Program-made: the position numbers and the translations under genes
Assembly (NCBI RefSeq): GCF_016860525.1
Contig: NZ_BNEA01000001.1
Coordinates: 310,001 to 374,000 of the forward strand
Source of the DNA: Streptomyces rubradiris
GTDB taxonomy: Bacteria; Actinomycetota; Actinomycetes; Streptomycetales; Streptomycetaceae
DNA: 64,000 nt
Reading direction: 5' to 3'
The notes under the pieces: generated by a model
What the model saw: the letters and a program-made list of their open reading frames with translations, nothing else
Told to the model about the DNA's origin: nothing
The model's database searches: none
In this document: one piece after another, positions 15,085-24,939 of the stretch
How the letters are laid out: each line of letters opens with the position of its first letter
How positions within the stretch are numbered: position 1 is the stretch's first letter

Positions 15085-17802
15085 GTGTTCCCTCGCCCCA
15101 CCCGCCGGCTCCCCCTGGCCGCCGCTGCGCTGCTCGCCCTGGGCGGCGCCCTGACCACCGGCGCGTGGGCCGGCCGCGGGGCGGTGACCGAGCCCCACCG
15201 GCCGGACCGGATCACCCCCGTCCCCTCCGCCGCGGGCACCAGCACCCCGCTGTCCCGCTATGTCATCCAGTCCGCCGCGAAGGTGGGCGACTCGCCGGCG
15301 GCCGTGTCCTCCCCCGGCTATCCGGCGCGGAACTGGTACCCGGCCGGTCCCCGCTCCACCGTGCTGGCCGCGCTGCTGGCGAACGGCGTGTATCCCGACC
15401 CGTTCCGCTCCACCAACCAGCGGCAGATCCCGCGGGCCGACTTCGAGGTGCCGTGGTGGTACCGCTCGGACTTCGCGGTCGAGGACACCACTCGGCGCAC
15501 CTTCCTGGACTTCAGCGGCATCGTCTCGGCGGCCGACGTCTATGTGAACGGCCGGCTGGTGGCACCGGCCTCCCGGGTCACCGGCGCCTACACCCGCCAT
15601 GAGCTGGACATCACCTCGCTGGTCCGGCCGGGCACGAACACGGTCGCCTTCCGGGTGCGGCCCAACGACCCGAACCGGGACCTGACCATGGGCTGGCTCG
15701 ACTGGCTGCAGCCGCCGCCCGACCGGAACATGGGCCTGGTCCGCGACGTCCTGGTCCGGCGGGGCGGCCCGGTCGCGCTGCGCGACGCGCACGTGGTCAC
15801 GAAGCTGGCGGTGCCCTCGCTCGCCACCGCCGACCTGACGGTCAGGGCCCAGGTCCGCAACGACACGGGCTCCACGGTCACCACGGATGTCACCGGCAGT
15901 GTCGGCGACATCCGGTTCGCCCGGACGGTCACGCTCGGCGCGCACGAGTCGAAGACGCTCTCCTTCTCCCCCGCCGACGTCCCCGGCCTGCACCTCACCC
16001 GCCCCAAGGTGTGGTGGCCGGCCGGCCTGGGCGGGCAACCGCTGTACGACCTGGACCTCACCGCCACCGTGGCCGGCAGACCGTCGGACACCGCGCACGA
16101 GAGCTTCGGCATCCGCGACGTGCGGGCCCCGCTGAACGCCGACGGCGCCCGCCAGTACCGCGTCAACGGCCGTCCGCTGCTGATCAAGGGCGGCGGCTGG
16201 TCCCCGGACGAGTTCCTGCGCTGGGACCGCGCCTACACCGAGGACCGCCTGAAGTACGCCCTCGACCTGGGCCTGAACACCCTCCGCCTGGAAGGCCACC
16301 TGGAGCCCGACGAGTTCTTCGACCTCGCCGACCGCTACGGCGTGCTCGCCCTGCCCGGCTGGGAGTGCTGCGACAAGTGGGAGGGGGACTTCAACCCCAA
16401 CGGGTCCGGCGAGCCGTGGTCCGCCGCGGACCACACCGTGGCGCGGGCGTCCATGGCCGCCGAGGCCGCCCGGCTACGCGACCATCCCAGCGTGCTGTCG
16501 TTCCTGATCGGCAGCGACGCCGCGCCGGACGCGAAGATCGAGAAGGGCTACCTGGACGCGCTGGAAGCGGCCGACTGGCCCGTCCCCGTGGTCCCCGCCG
16601 CGTCCGACACCTCCTCCCCGCGGCTCGGCGACTCGGGCATGAGGATGACGGGCCCCTACGACTGGGTGCCGCCCGGCTACTGGTACGCCAAGCAGGAGGG
16701 CGGGGCCACCGGCTTCAACTCCGAGACCAGCGCGGGCCCGAGCATCCCCACCCTGGACACGCTGCGCCGGATGATGACACCGGCCGAACTGGACACCCTC
16801 TGGAAGGACCCGGACGCCCGGCAGTACCACCGTTCGCCGTCCGCCACCTTCGGCACGCTCAAGATCTACGACGAGGCGCTCACCGGCCGCTACGGCGCTC
16901 CCACGGGCCTCGCCGACTATGTGCGCAAGGCCCAGCTGGCCCAGTACGAAACCGTGCGCGCCCAGTTCGAGTCGTACCGGCGCAACGCGACCGACAGCGA
17001 CCGGCCCGCCACCGGTGTCGTGCACTGGATGTTCAACAGCGGCTGGCCCTCGCTGCACTGGCAGCTGACGGATCGTTACCTGGACCAGAGCGGCGCCTAC
17101 TTCGGCGCGAAGAAGGCCAACGAGCCGCTGCACGTGCAGTTCTCCTACGACGACCGCTCCATCGTGGTGGTCAACGACCGCACCACTCCCGTCCGGGGCC
17201 TCACCGCGCGGGCCACGCTGTTCGACCCCGACGGCACGCGCCGGTTCGACGAGAGCGCCGGCGGGGTGGCGGTGAACGGCGGCGGCACGCGTGCCACCGC
17301 GCTCACGCTGCCCGCCTCGGTGGACGGGTCGGCGCGCACCCAGCTGCTGCGGCTGGTGCTGACGGACGCGGCCGGCCGGGAGGTGAGCCGGAACGTGTAC
17401 TGGCTCTCCACCCGGCCCGACACCCTCGACTGGGACGACACCACCTGGTACTACACCCCGACGACGGAGTACGCCGACCTGACCGGGCTGGCCTCGATGG
17501 CCCGGGTGCCGGTGTCGGCGACGGCGGTCACCCGCGCGTCGGATGGCGTGTCGACCACGACGGTGACCCTGCGCCACCACGGGCGCGGGACGACTCCGGC
17601 GCTGCTGACGGACGTCGACGTGGTGGGCGCGGAGGGCGGGCCGGTGCTGCCGGTGCGCTGGTCGGACAACCAGGTGAGCCTGTGGCCGGGCGAGTCGGTG
17701 ACGCTGACCGCCACCTACCGGACGGCCGGCCTGCGCGGCTCGGCACCGCGCGTGCGCGTCTCCGGCTGGAACACACCGGAGACGACGGTCCCGGCGGGCT
17801 GA
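15085..17802 (+). CDS. csxA: Secreted exo-beta-D-glucosaminidase, glycoside hydrolase family 2
   Basis: Releases glucosamine from the non-reducing end of chitosan oligomers outside the cell. The product has 905 residues, starting at GTG 15085 with GGAG before it. Residues 1-30 form a signal peptide (RRLPLAAAALLALGGALTTG). The GH2 order is visible: sugar-binding jelly roll (WYRSDFAVEDTTRRTFLDF), immunoglobulin-like domain, TIM barrel. In the barrel, D478 in SFLIGSDAAPD and E547 in GFNSETSAG correspond to the acid and nucleophile of Amycolatopsis CsxA; the GSD signature is specific to exo-glucosaminidases within GH2. The C-terminal carbohydrate-binding module of longer CsxA enzymes is absent. 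Confidence 0.93.
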   Translation: MFPRPTRRLPLAAAALLALGGALTTGAWAGRGAVTEPHRPDRITPVPSAAGTSTPLSRYVIQSAAKVGDSPAAVSSPGYPARNWYPAGPRSTVLAALLANGVYPDPFRSTNQRQIPRADFEVPWWYRSDFAVEDTTRRTFLDFSGIVSAADVYVNGRLVAPASRVTGAYTRHELDITSLVRPGTNTVAFRVRPNDPNRDLTMGWLDWLQPPPDRNMGLVRDVLVRRGGPVALRDAHVVTKLAVPSLATADLTVRAQVRNDTGSTVTTDVTGSVGDIRFARTVTLGAHESKTLSFSPADVPGLHLTRPKVWWPAGLGGQPLYDLDLTATVAGRPSDTAHESFGIRDVRAPLNADGARQYRVNGRPLLIKGGGWSPDEFLRWDRAYTEDRLKYALDLGLNTLRLEGHLEPDEFFDLADRYGVLALPGWECCDKWEGDFNPNGSGEPWSAADHTVARASMAAEAARLRDHPSVLSFLIGSDAAPDAKIEKGYLDALEAADWPVPVVPAASDTSSPRLGDSGMRMTGPYDWVPPGYWYAKQEGGATGFNSETSAGPSIPTLDTLRRMMTPAELDTLWKDPDARQYHRSPSATFGTLKIYDEALTGRYGAPTGLADYVRKAQLAQYETVRAQFESYRRNATDSDRPATGVVHWMFNSGWPSLHWQLTDRYLDQSGAYFGAKKANEPLHVQFSYDDRSIVVVNDRTTPVRGLTARATLFDPDGTRRFDESAGGVAVNGGGTRATALTLPASVDGSARTQLLRLVLTDAAGREVSRNVYWLSTRPDTLDWDDTTWYYTPTTEYADLTGLASMARVPVSATAVTRASDGVSTTTVTLRHHGRGTTPALLTDVDVVGAEGGPVLPVRWSDNQVSLWPGESVTLTATYRTAGLRGSAPRVRVSGWNTPETTVPAG

Positions 17803-17857
17803 CGGGACGGGAGGGCGGAGCCGCACGACGGCCCGCCCCCGCCGCCCCGGGCCCGGC

Positions 17858-19300
17858 TCAGCTCACGTCGAGCGCGGTGTCGTCCACGACGAACGAGGTC
17901 TGGTACTTCGAGCCCTCGGTGCCGGTGAACTTCAGGGTGACGGTCTGTCCGGCGTAGCCGCCGAGGTCGAAGGCGCGCTGGGTGTAGCCGGAGGCGGCGT
18001 CGAGGTTGGAGTACGTCGCCAGGGTGCGCAGCACGGTGCCGGAGCCGTTCAGGAGCTGGACCTTGAGGGTGTCGTAGGCCGTGCTGGTGGTGGTCTCGGC
18101 GGTGTCCACGTGGAGCTGGAAGGTCAGCCTGGCCGCGCAGCCGGACGGGAGGGTCACCGCCTGGGCGAGGGTGTCGGTGGTGGCGGTGCCGTTGCCGGCG
18201 AGCCAGGCGTAGTAGGAGCCCGAACGGGCCGCCTTGGTGGTGGAGTTGGTGATGACCCCGCTGGTGGTGGACCACACGGTGCCGCCGGACTCGAAGCCGT
18301 TGTTGCCGAGGAGCTGGGCGGTGGTGCAGGGCGTCGAGCCGCCGCCGGTGCCGGTGCCGCTCGCCCCGGACAGCCATGCGGTGGCGTTGAGCGCGAGGGC
18401 CGCGTTGGTGGCGGTGGTGTCGTTCCAGCCGTCGTAGAGGGTGTTGCCGGACTGGCCGGTACCGTCGTCGACCGGGGAGCTGTCGCCCCAGAACGCCACC
18501 CGGCCGCTGCCGAAGGTGCTGGTGGCGAAGAAGACGCCGGTGTCGCCGGAGTAACCGGTGCGGTGGAGCAGGCCCTTGACGGCGGGGTTGTCGGCGGGCT
18601 TGAGGGTGGCGGTCGTACCGCTGGCGATCAGGCTCTTGGTGACGGTGCCGAAGGAGCCGTGCAGCACCGGGTCGGTGGTGTCACCGATCGCGGCCGGATG
18701 GTCGGAGCCGACGCTCAGTGGGTCGACGGAGAAGCCGAACGGGTCGGTGGAGTCGACGCCGTTGTTCGTCATCAGGTCGTTGAAGATCTCGACCGCGTCG
18801 TAGCCGTCGTTGTTGCGGTCGGCTCCGGTGTGGTCGGCGATCATGAACAGTCCGCCGCCGTTCTTGACGAAGTTCATGATCGCCGTCTTCTCGGCGCTGG
18901 TGAAGAGGGTGTTGGGTTCGGGCAGGACCAGCGTGTCGAAGTTCGTCAGGTCGGTGGCGGAGGTGCCGCCGTAGGCGAGGCCGGCGCCCGGTGGCAGGGT
19001 CTTCAGGCTGTAGTCGCCGGTCTTCTGCAGCGCGACGCCCCAGGAGGACAGGGCCCCGGTCCAGTCGGTCTCGGCGGACGGGGAGGAGTCCTGGCCGAGC
19101 GGGTCGGGCTGGCTGGTGGAGATGATCCAGTCGGCGTTGCCGGCCGTCTCGGCGTGGGCGTTGTCGAACAGGACGCGGTGGGTGGTCGCCGCGTGGGCGG
19201 GGGCGCCGGTGCCGGTCTGTACGGCGGCCGAGGCGAGCAGCAGCGCCGCGCCGACCAGGGCGGTGGTGCCGCCGCGGCGGGATCTTGTCCGTCCGAGCAT
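17858..19300 (-). CDS. Secreted protein with DUF4350-like N-terminal domain and C-terminal beta-sandwich module
   Basis: 480 residues from ATG 19300, with GGAGG eight bases upstream. A Sec signal peptide ends near residue 33 ([11 protein letters not shown]). The N-terminal two-thirds has the glutamine-amidotransferase-like pattern of DUF4350/GldG-type proteins: [49 protein letters not shown], and [14 protein letters not shown]. The last 150 residues ([55 protein letters not shown]) match the beta-sandwich module attached to many Streptomyces secreted proteases and lipases. No active site can be named. The frame stays open further upstream through repeats, but those codons are not credible protein. 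Confidence 0.8.
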   Translation of the reverse strand: MLGRTRSRRGGTTALVGAALLLASAAVQTGTGAPAHAATTHRVLFDNAHAETAGNADWIISTSQPDPLGQDSSPSAETDWTGALSSWGVALQKTGDYSLKTLPPGAGLAYGGTSATDLTNFDTLVLPEPNTLFTSAEKTAIMNFVKNGGGLFMIADHTGADRNNDGYDAVEIFNDLMTNNGVDSTDPFGFSVDPLSVGSDHPAAIGDTTDPVLHGSFGTVTKSLIASGTTATLKPADNPAVKGLLHRTGYSGDTGVFFATSTFGSGRVAFWGDSSPVDDGTGQSGNTLYDGWNDTTATNAALALNATAWLSGASGTGTGGGSTPCTTAQLLGNNGFESGGTVWSTTSGVITNSTTKAARSGSYYAWLAGNGTATTDTLAQAVTLPSGCAARLTFQLHVDTAETTTSTAYDTLKVQLLNGSGTVLRTLATYSNLDAASGYTQRAFDLGGYAGQTVTLKFTGTEGSKYQTSFVVDDTALDVS

Positions 19301-19697
19301 CCGTCGAACCTCCGTGAAGGGTGGGGAGAGGCGGTGCGGGCGCCGAGTCTGCGCGCGTAGAACCGGCTTGGGGTGTCCTCCGCACGTCGGTTGGCTGAAA
19401 TGTACATGGCGGTCAGGGTGGTGAACAGGGGCTTCCGGTGCCGGACGGGAGCGCGCCGGATCACCACCGCAGGCTCGAGAACAACGCGACGTGCCGAGCG
19501 CGCCGGCGCGCTCGGTACGGACGCGCTGGGGCGGCGGCACGGACGCGCTGGGGCACTCGGCACGGACGCGCTGGGGCGGCGGTATGCCTTCCCGGCCGGG
19601 CGGCGCGCTCTTGCCGTGGAGGCAAAGCCGCTGGCCGGGCCGGGTGCGGTGGCCGTAACGTGCCCGGCCGGAGATCATGACGTACGGAGGTGAGCCG
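19301..19697. repeat. Intergenic region with short direct repeats
   Basis: No gene is credible in this 397-bp divergent gap. Three copies of ACGGACGCGCTGGGGC occur at 19517-19532, 19539-19554 and 19562-19577, 22-23 bp apart. The AT-richer part at 19381-19440 is the likely promoter region of the secreted-protein gene. Confidence 0.6.
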
Positions 19698-20189
19698 ATG
19701 GTCCGGGACGATGAGCTGCGGTATCTGCGCCGCTGTGTCGAACTGGCCGAGGAGGCGCTGGACGCCGGGGACGAGCCCTTCGGGTCGGTCCTCGTGGCCG
19801 GGGACGGGACCGTGCTGGCGGAGGACCGCAACCGGGTGGCGGGCGGGGACCGCACCCGGCATCCCGAGTTCGAGCTGGCCCGCTGGTCGGCCGCGCATCT
19901 GACCCCCGGGGAGCGGGCGGCGGCGACCGTCTACACCTCCGGCGAGCACTGCCCGATGTGCGCGGCGGCGCACGCCTGGGTCGGGCTCGGCCGGATCGTG
20001 TACATCGTCTCCTCCGTCCAACTGTCCGGCATCCTGGCCGAGTTGGACGTCCCCGCACCGCCCGTGCGAACCCTGCCGGTACGGGACATCGCGCCCGGGG
20101 TGGCCGTGGCGGGACCGGTACCGGAACTGCTGGACGACGTGCGGGAACTGCACCGGCGCTTCCACTCCGGGCGGACCCGACTCGGCTGA
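19698..20189 (+). CDS. Nucleoside/cytidine deaminase family protein
   Basis: Zinc-dependent deaminase of 163 residues with the CMP/dCMP-deaminase fold. The metal and proton-shuttle motif is H55-P-E57 (TRHPEFE), and the second zinc motif is EHC85-PM-C88. Canonical TadA and guanine deaminases have PCxxC; here the residue before the first Cys is His, not Pro. The start ATG 19698 has GGAGG seven bases upstream, which rules out the earlier in-frame ATG at 19677. The likely substrates are guanine, a nucleoside or a pterin; tRNA editing (TadA) is less likely because the usual TadA C-terminal tail is missing. Confidence 0.85.
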   Translation: MVRDDELRYLRRCVELAEEALDAGDEPFGSVLVAGDGTVLAEDRNRVAGGDRTRHPEFELARWSAAHLTPGERAAATVYTSGEHCPMCAAAHAWVGLGRIVYIVSSVQLSGILAELDVPAPPVRTLPVRDIAPGVAVAGPVPELLDDVRELHRRFHSGRTRLG

Positions 20190-20193
20190 GAGG

Positions 20194-21048
20194 TCAGCCG
20201 AGTTCGAGCGTGGTGACCCCGAACACCCGTTCCTGGGCGTACGCGCGCACCGGGCCGGTGTACATGCGGGCGGTCTCGAACGAGGGCCGCAGGCCCGCCT
20301 GTTCGGCGAGGGCGACGGCCGCCGCGTTCGGCTCGGGCACGTCGATCGCGACCTCCCGGCCGGGCACATCGGCGGTGAGGGCGGCGAACAGGGCCCGGGC
20401 GTCGGCGGCGGTGTCCGCGAAGAGGGGGCCGATGCGCAGCGTGTCCTGGCCGGGGCGGATCACGCCGTAGCCGGTCAGGTGCCCGCCGTCGTCGCGGACG
20501 ACGGCGCGGTGGCCGGGTGTGGTGAGCCACTCGGCGAGGAACCGGGGGCGGTCGGCGGGGTGGCAGGCGCTGTCGTAGGCGGTGATCGCCGCGAGGTCGG
20601 CGGGGCCGGCCGGGCGGACGCCGGCGGGCGGCTCCGCCTCCGGGGCGGGGCCGGTGAACCGGATGGTGCGGTGGGCGAGCCGGAAGCCGGACTGGCGGTA
20701 GTTGTCCTGCTGGGCGACCACCCCGTCCAGGCCGATCGTCCGGTTCCCGGCGTGCGCCAGCGCGGTCTTCCAGGTGGTGAGGCCGTGTCCCCGGCCGCGC
20801 AGGCCGGGGCGGACCAGGTAGCAGCCGAGGAAGGAGTAGTCGGGTCCGTGGTTGACCACGGAGATGGCGGAGACCGGCTCCCCGTCGATCCGGCCGAGGA
20901 AGAACCCCTCGGGGTCCTGGGCGAAGAAGGCGGGGCCGTCGGACAGTCCGGGGTTCCAGCCCTCCGCCGCCGCCCACCCGCTGATCACCGGCCAGTCGGC
21001 GAGGGTGGCCTGGGTGACGACGAGGTCCTGGGGGGCCGCAGAGGTCAT
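20194..21048 (-). CDS. GNAT family N-acetyltransferase, tandem-domain
   Basis: 284 residues with two GNAT-like halves. The first half is well formed: LVVTQATLADWPVISGWAAA, GRIDGEPVSAISVVNHG, and the acetyl-CoA loop RPGLRGRGHGLTTWKTAL (R-G-x-G-x-G). The second half (VRPAGPADLAAITAYDSA, TGYGVIRPG, IDVPEPNAAAVALAEQAGL) ends with the FETARMYTGP motif common to this two-domain family of actinobacteria. The ATG at 21048 is the natural start. It ends four bases from the stop codon of the convergent deaminase. Substrate unknown. Confidence 0.88.
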   Translation of the reverse strand: MTSAAPQDLVVTQATLADWPVISGWAAAEGWNPGLSDGPAFFAQDPEGFFLGRIDGEPVSAISVVNHGPDYSFLGCYLVRPGLRGRGHGLTTWKTALAHAGNRTIGLDGVVAQQDNYRQSGFRLAHRTIRFTGPAPEAEPPAGVRPAGPADLAAITAYDSACHPADRPRFLAEWLTTPGHRAVVRDDGGHLTGYGVIRPGQDTLRIGPLFADTAADARALFAALTADVPGREVAIDVPEPNAAAVALAEQAGLRPSFETARMYTGPVRAYAQERVFGVTTLELG

Positions 21049-21378
21049 CGGTGCGCTCCGTTTCCGTCGGGGTCGGGCTGTCGTACGGCACGGCCCTCGG
21101 CCGGCCGCCCGCAGCATCCTTCCGGATCACCGCGAGCCGCGCCACGGGCAGATCGGCCGACGCGCACCTGGACGACCGTACGGGCGGGGCTCGCCCGGGC
21201 CGGGGCCCCGCCGCCGTGAGAGTGCGTGCGGACGTGCCTGTCCGGCTCGGGGTGACCGTCATGGGCGTCGCCGTCGGTATGGGAGGCGGCGCCCAGAACC
21301 GTGGTCCGCCCCGGGCTCGTAGCCGCGCTCGCCCCGGGGCCCAGGCGTCCCGGGCCCGGTCTCTGTCAGAGCGGCGGG
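21049..21378. other. Intergenic region, nothing identified
   Basis: 330 bp between the GNAT start and the chaplin stop codon. Several frames are open by GC bias alone. I see no gene, repeat or clear hairpin; the part next to 21049 must hold the GNAT promoter. Confidence 0.5.
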
Positions 21379-22086
21379 TCAGTGGTGGCGGGCCGGGCGG
21401 AAGCGGTGGTAGAGGAGGGCGCCCGCGACGATGAGCGCGGCGCTGGCGGCCGCCGCGGGGGCGGTGGCGTCCGCTCCGGTGTGGGCCAGTGCGGACACGG
21501 CCGGGCGCGGGTCGTGCGGGGCGGGGTGGGTCCGGGTGGGGGGCTGCGGCTTCGGGGCCCGGGGCTTCGGGGCCGGGGTGTGCCGGGCGGGGGTGTGCGG
21601 GGCCGGCCGGTGGGTGTCGCCGGGGCCGTTGACCGACTGGTTGCCGAACACCGGGTTGCCGACGCCGACCACGTCGACGCTGTTGCCGGTGATGTTGACC
21701 GGCAGGTCGACGGGGAGCTGGATGCCGTTGCCCGAGACCACACCGGGCGACTTCGCCGTCGCGCCGTGGGCGGAGGCCCCGCCGGACCGGGACGGCGTGC
21801 CGCCGTGTCCGGCGCCGTCGGCCCGCGCCTTGCCGGTGTTCGCGCAGGCGTTGCCCGCGGCCGGGTTGAGCAGCCCCACGATGTCGACCGTGTTGCCGCA
21901 GACGTTCACCGGCACGTCCACGGGGAGCTGGATGCCGTTGCCGGAGATCAGTCCGGGTGAGCCGGCCGCCGTGCCCCGGGCACCGGCCCCGTCGGCCGCG
22001 AAGGCGGCGGACACCGGGAACGCCACGGCCATCGCGCCGGATGCGGCGGCGACAGCGATCACACCGTTTCGGGTAGCCCGTCTCAT
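21379..22086 (-). CDS. Long chaplin with sortase (LAxTG) anchor
   Basis: Cell-wall-anchored amphipathic protein of 235 residues of the ChpA/B/C class, which coats aerial hyphae and spores and helps escape the water surface. It has a signal peptide (1-30), a first chaplin domain (about 43-83, SPGLISGNGIQLPVDVPVNV) with its two cysteines C63 and C81, a linker, and a second chaplin domain (about 113-153) lacking both cysteines. A Pro/His-rich spacer follows, then LAHTG at 200-204, a membrane helix (about 209-226) and the tail YHRFRPARHH. The sorting signal suits class E sortases. Which of chpA-C it is cannot be set with certainty; neighbours suggest the chpB locus. Confidence 0.95.
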   Translation of the reverse strand: MRRATRNGVIAVAAASGAMAVAFPVSAAFAADGAGARGTAAGSPGLISGNGIQLPVDVPVNVCGNTVDIVGLLNPAAGNACANTGKARADGAGHGGTPSRSGGASAHGATAKSPGVVSGNGIQLPVDLPVNITGNSVDVVGVGNPVFGNQSVNGPGDTHRPAPHTPARHTPAPKPRAPKPQPPTRTHPAPHDPRPAVSALAHTGADATAPAAAASAALIVAGALLYHRFRPARHH

Positions 22087-22369
22087 GAGGTCCCTGCCTT
22101 CCAGACATCGCGCGGGCACTCACCCGCACCACCTAAAACGCCCGTGAACCATCCCAGTTATGGCTTATCGGTCTTTCACCCCATCGAGTTGCACTGCTAT
22201 CGAACCGCACGCAAAGCCATCGAATGATCATCAACAGGCGCGGAGGGGGCGCAGGATACGACGGCGGATGCCGTCCCGCTCGCCGGGAGGCGGGCCCGGA
22301 AGGGGCCGCTTATGGTGATCCGAGGGCGCCGCCCCCGGTCCGTGGCGGGCGTGCCCCGGGAGGCGATCG

Positions 22370-24082
22370 ATGCTGACCATGCTGTCCACACGGCCCTTCG
22401 TGCGGCGCTGCGCGGGTGCCTCGGTGCTCGCCCTGGCGCTGCTCGGGGCCGGGCTGCCCGCGGCCGCCGCCGACCGGCCGCAGCCCGACCTGACGCGCTT
22501 CTACCAGCAGCGGCCGGCCTGGGCCGCCTGCCCGGGCCCGGACCTGCCCGAGGACCTCCAGTGCGCGAAGGTCACCGTGCCGCTCGACTACGCGAGGCCG
22601 GGCGCGGGCACCCTCGACCTGGCGCTGGCCCGCTACCGCGCGACCGGACCCTCCCACGGTTCGGTGGTGCTGAACTTCGGCGGCCCGGGCGGCGCCGGCA
22701 TCCCCGGACTGGCCAACGAGGGCAGGCAGTTCATGGATCTCACCGACGGCTACGACGTGGTCACCTTCGACCCGCGCGGCGTCGGCCGCTCCTCCCCCGT
22801 CAGCTGCGGCGAGGGCGGTGTCACGGTCCCCGCGGTGCCCAGGCAGGACACGGGGGCCGGCCAGTCGCAGGCCCTGCTCCGGCAGTTGCGGCAGGTGGCC
22901 GAGGAGTGCGCCCGCAACTCCGGCCCTGTGCTGCCCCACATCGGCACCGTGAACGCCTCGCGCGACCTGGACGTCATCCGCCAGGCGCTCGGCGACGACA
23001 AGCTCAACTACCTCGGCTTCTCCTACGGTTCCCGGCTCGGCGCGGTGTACGCGGCGCAGTTCCCGGACCAGGTCGGCCGGCTCGCCCTGGACGGCGTGGA
23101 CACGCTGACCGAGTCGTCGGCCGAACAGGGCCTGGCGGGCGCCGAGGGGCAGCAGCAGGCACTGGACGACTTCCTGGACTGGTGTACGACGGATGTCGGC
23201 TGTCCGTTCGGCCAGGACCGGCGCCGGGCCGGGGACGAGGTGCTCCGGCTGGTGCGCTCGCTCGACCGGGACCCGGTGCCGACGGAGTTCGGCGGCGCCT
23301 CGTTCACCGGACAGGATCTGGTGGGTGCCCTCGCGCAGGGCCTGTACAGCAAGCGCTCGTGGCCCTCGCTGGAGCGCGCGCTGGCCTCCTTGGTGGAGGA
23401 CGGCGACACCCGCCGGCTCCTCGGCTTCGCCACGAGCGGTGTCGGCCTGCCCCACGTCCGCTACGGCACGGACCGCACCGGCCCGTCCCGGGAGCACGCG
23501 CGCACGGACGGTTCCGGTGCCTCCCTCGACCGCGACCGCACGGACCGCGCCGGTGCCTCCCCTGTCCGCCATCGCGAGGACGGCGGGCTGGTGGACGCCG
23601 CCGACGTCCCCGTGGACAACCTGCCGGCCGCGCTGATGGCGATCAACTGCGCGGACGACCCCGAGCGGCCGGACGCGGCGCGGCTCACCGAGGAGATGAG
23701 GACGCTGCGGGCCGCCTACGACCACGCCTCACCGGTCTTCGGCCGCTACCGGCTCACCCAGCTGCCGCTGTGCTACGGCCGGCCCAAGGGCACCGACTTC
23801 ATCCGCGAGCGGGTCAAGGACGTGCACACGGCGAAGATGCTGCTCGTGGGCACGCGCGGTGACCCGGCCACACCGTACCGGTGGACCGTGGAGACCGCCC
23901 GCCGGCTGGGCCCCTCGGCGGTGGTGCTGGACAACAAGGGTGAGGGCCACACCGGGTACTCCTCTTCCCTGTGCGTGCACCACACGGTCAACGACTTCCT
24001 GCTCTACGGCACGCTGCCGGCCGGCGGCGGCTCCTGTCCGGCGGACGCCCCCGCGGCCGTCGGCCCGGAGGACGCCGGCTGA
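22370..24082 (+). CDS. Secreted alpha/beta-hydrolase, tripeptidyl aminopeptidase-like
   Basis: Extracellular peptidase-like hydrolase of the Streptomyces Slp/Tap family (S33), 570 residues. The signal peptide ends near residue 34 (AAAADRP). The catalytic triad can be read as S218 in GFSYGSRLG, D498 in TRGDPATP, and H527 in GEGHTGY; the oxyanion strand is LNFGGPGGAG. The C-terminal lid domain has the usual CADDPE and LPLCYGRP motifs with paired cysteines. An in-frame low-complexity insertion near residues 366-401 is made of three 12-residue units from a 36-bp DNA repeat; it lies in a loop before the C-terminal domain. Not obviously in an operon. Confidence 0.9.
   Translation: MLTMLSTRPFVRRCAGASVLALALLGAGLPAAAADRPQPDLTRFYQQRPAWAACPGPDLPEDLQCAKVTVPLDYARPGAGTLDLALARYRATGPSHGSVVLNFGGPGGAGIPGLANEGRQFMDLTDGYDVVTFDPRGVGRSSPVSCGEGGVTVPAVPRQDTGAGQSQALLRQLRQVAEECARNSGPVLPHIGTVNASRDLDVIRQALGDDKLNYLGFSYGSRLGAVYAAQFPDQVGRLALDGVDTLTESSAEQGLAGAEGQQQALDDFLDWCTTDVGCPFGQDRRRAGDEVLRLVRSLDRDPVPTEFGGASFTGQDLVGALAQGLYSKRSWPSLERALASLVEDGDTRRLLGFATSGVGLPHVRYGTDRTGPSREHARTDGSGASLDRDRTDRAGASPVRHREDGGLVDAADVPVDNLPAALMAINCADDPERPDAARLTEEMRTLRAAYDHASPVFGRYRLTQLPLCYGRPKGTDFIRERVKDVHTAKMLLVGTRGDPATPYRWTVETARRLGPSAVVLDNKGEGHTGYSSSLCVHHTVNDFLLYGTLPAGGGSCPADAPAAVGPEDAG
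23465..23572 (+). repeat. 36-bp tandem repeat inside the aminopeptidase gene
   Basis: Three degenerate 36-bp units begin at 23465, 23501 and 23537; the last two share CGCACGGAC and CCGGTGCCTCCC at the same offsets. The period is a multiple of three, so the frame is kept and each unit adds 12 residues (GTDRTGPS.., RTDGSGAS.., RTDRAGAS..). Confidence 0.7.
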
Positions 24083-24284
24083 CGGCCGGGTGCCCACCGG
24101 TGTCGGACGGGACACGACCGGGTGAGGGCCGCCGGCCGGGGCAACCTCCCGGCCGCGCCGGCCGTCACACAGGGCAGGCGGGTCCCGGCCGCCGATCGCC
24201 TACGGCGTGCGGCCCGGGGCCGTCGTCCAGTTCCGCGAGCCGGGCGCAGCGTCCCGCTCCCGACCACGACAGGGGGACACCTCC

Positions 24285-24812
24285 ATGCCCATCCGCGCCG
24301 CCATCGTCGTATCCACCGCCGTCTCGGCCGCCGCGGCGGCCCTGCTGCTGAGCGCGCCGCAGAGCCAGGCCGCCGCCGGCCAGGAGCGGGCCGCCCACTG
24401 CGCCGAGCGGGCGCTGACGGTGCGGGCGAAGGCCGCCACCGGCCGGCCGACCGTGCTGCGGGTCAGCGTCACCAACCGCACCGCCCGCGCCTGCGTCGTC
24501 GACCGCGTGCCCACGGTGACCTTCGGCGGCCTGGACGGGGCCGCGCTGCCGGTGCCCGAGGGCGGCACCGGCGGCTACCGGCTGGCGGCGGGCGGCACCG
24601 CCTATGCCGCCGTCCGGACCATCGGCGACCCGGCGGACCCCGAGGCCCGCCGGGCGGACTCGGTCACGGTGGCGGCGTCGGCCGCGCACTGGGGCCGGTC
24701 CTTCACCGCCGGGCGGCTCGGCACCGGACGCCAGGTGCTCGTCTGGGAGCCGGTGACCACGTGGTGGCAGCCGACGGCCCGGGCCGCGGACCGCGTCATC
24801 GGGCTGGACTGA
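24285..24812 (+). CDS. Secreted DUF4232-like protein
   Basis: 175 residues from ATG 24285. Residues 1-30 form a signal peptide (AAALLLSAPQSQAAAG). The mature part begins with CAERALTVRAK and continues LRVSVTNRTARACVVDRVPT, the pattern of DUF4232 exported proteins: two cysteines flank the first beta-strands and would form a disulfide. The remainder is beta-rich (YRLAAGGTAYAAVRTI) with a Trp-rich end. No enzyme motif is present. The family is common in actinobacteria and of unknown function. Intergenic distances on both sides are large, so it is likely monocistronic. Confidence 0.75.
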   Translation: MPIRAAIVVSTAVSAAAAALLLSAPQSQAAAGQERAAHCAERALTVRAKAATGRPTVLRVSVTNRTARACVVDRVPTVTFGGLDGAALPVPEGGTGGYRLAAGGTAYAAVRTIGDPADPEARRADSVTVAASAAHWGRSFTAGRLGTGRQVLVWEPVTTWWQPTARAADRVIGLD

Positions 24813-24939
24813 GCACCGGGCTCGGCGCCCGGGCCAGGGCACCGGACCCGGCCCACCCGCCTAACGCCGGCCCGGGCCGGGCACCCGGCTCGGGCCCGTC
24901 CGGGCCAGGCGCCCGGACCGGTCCCGGCCGGGCTCCGGC

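Noticed and set aside
19301..19855. N-terminal extension of the secreted protein at 17858-19300
   Set aside because: The extension lies upstream of a good GGAGG-ATG start and a clear signal peptide, and runs through short DNA repeats and into the deaminase gene.
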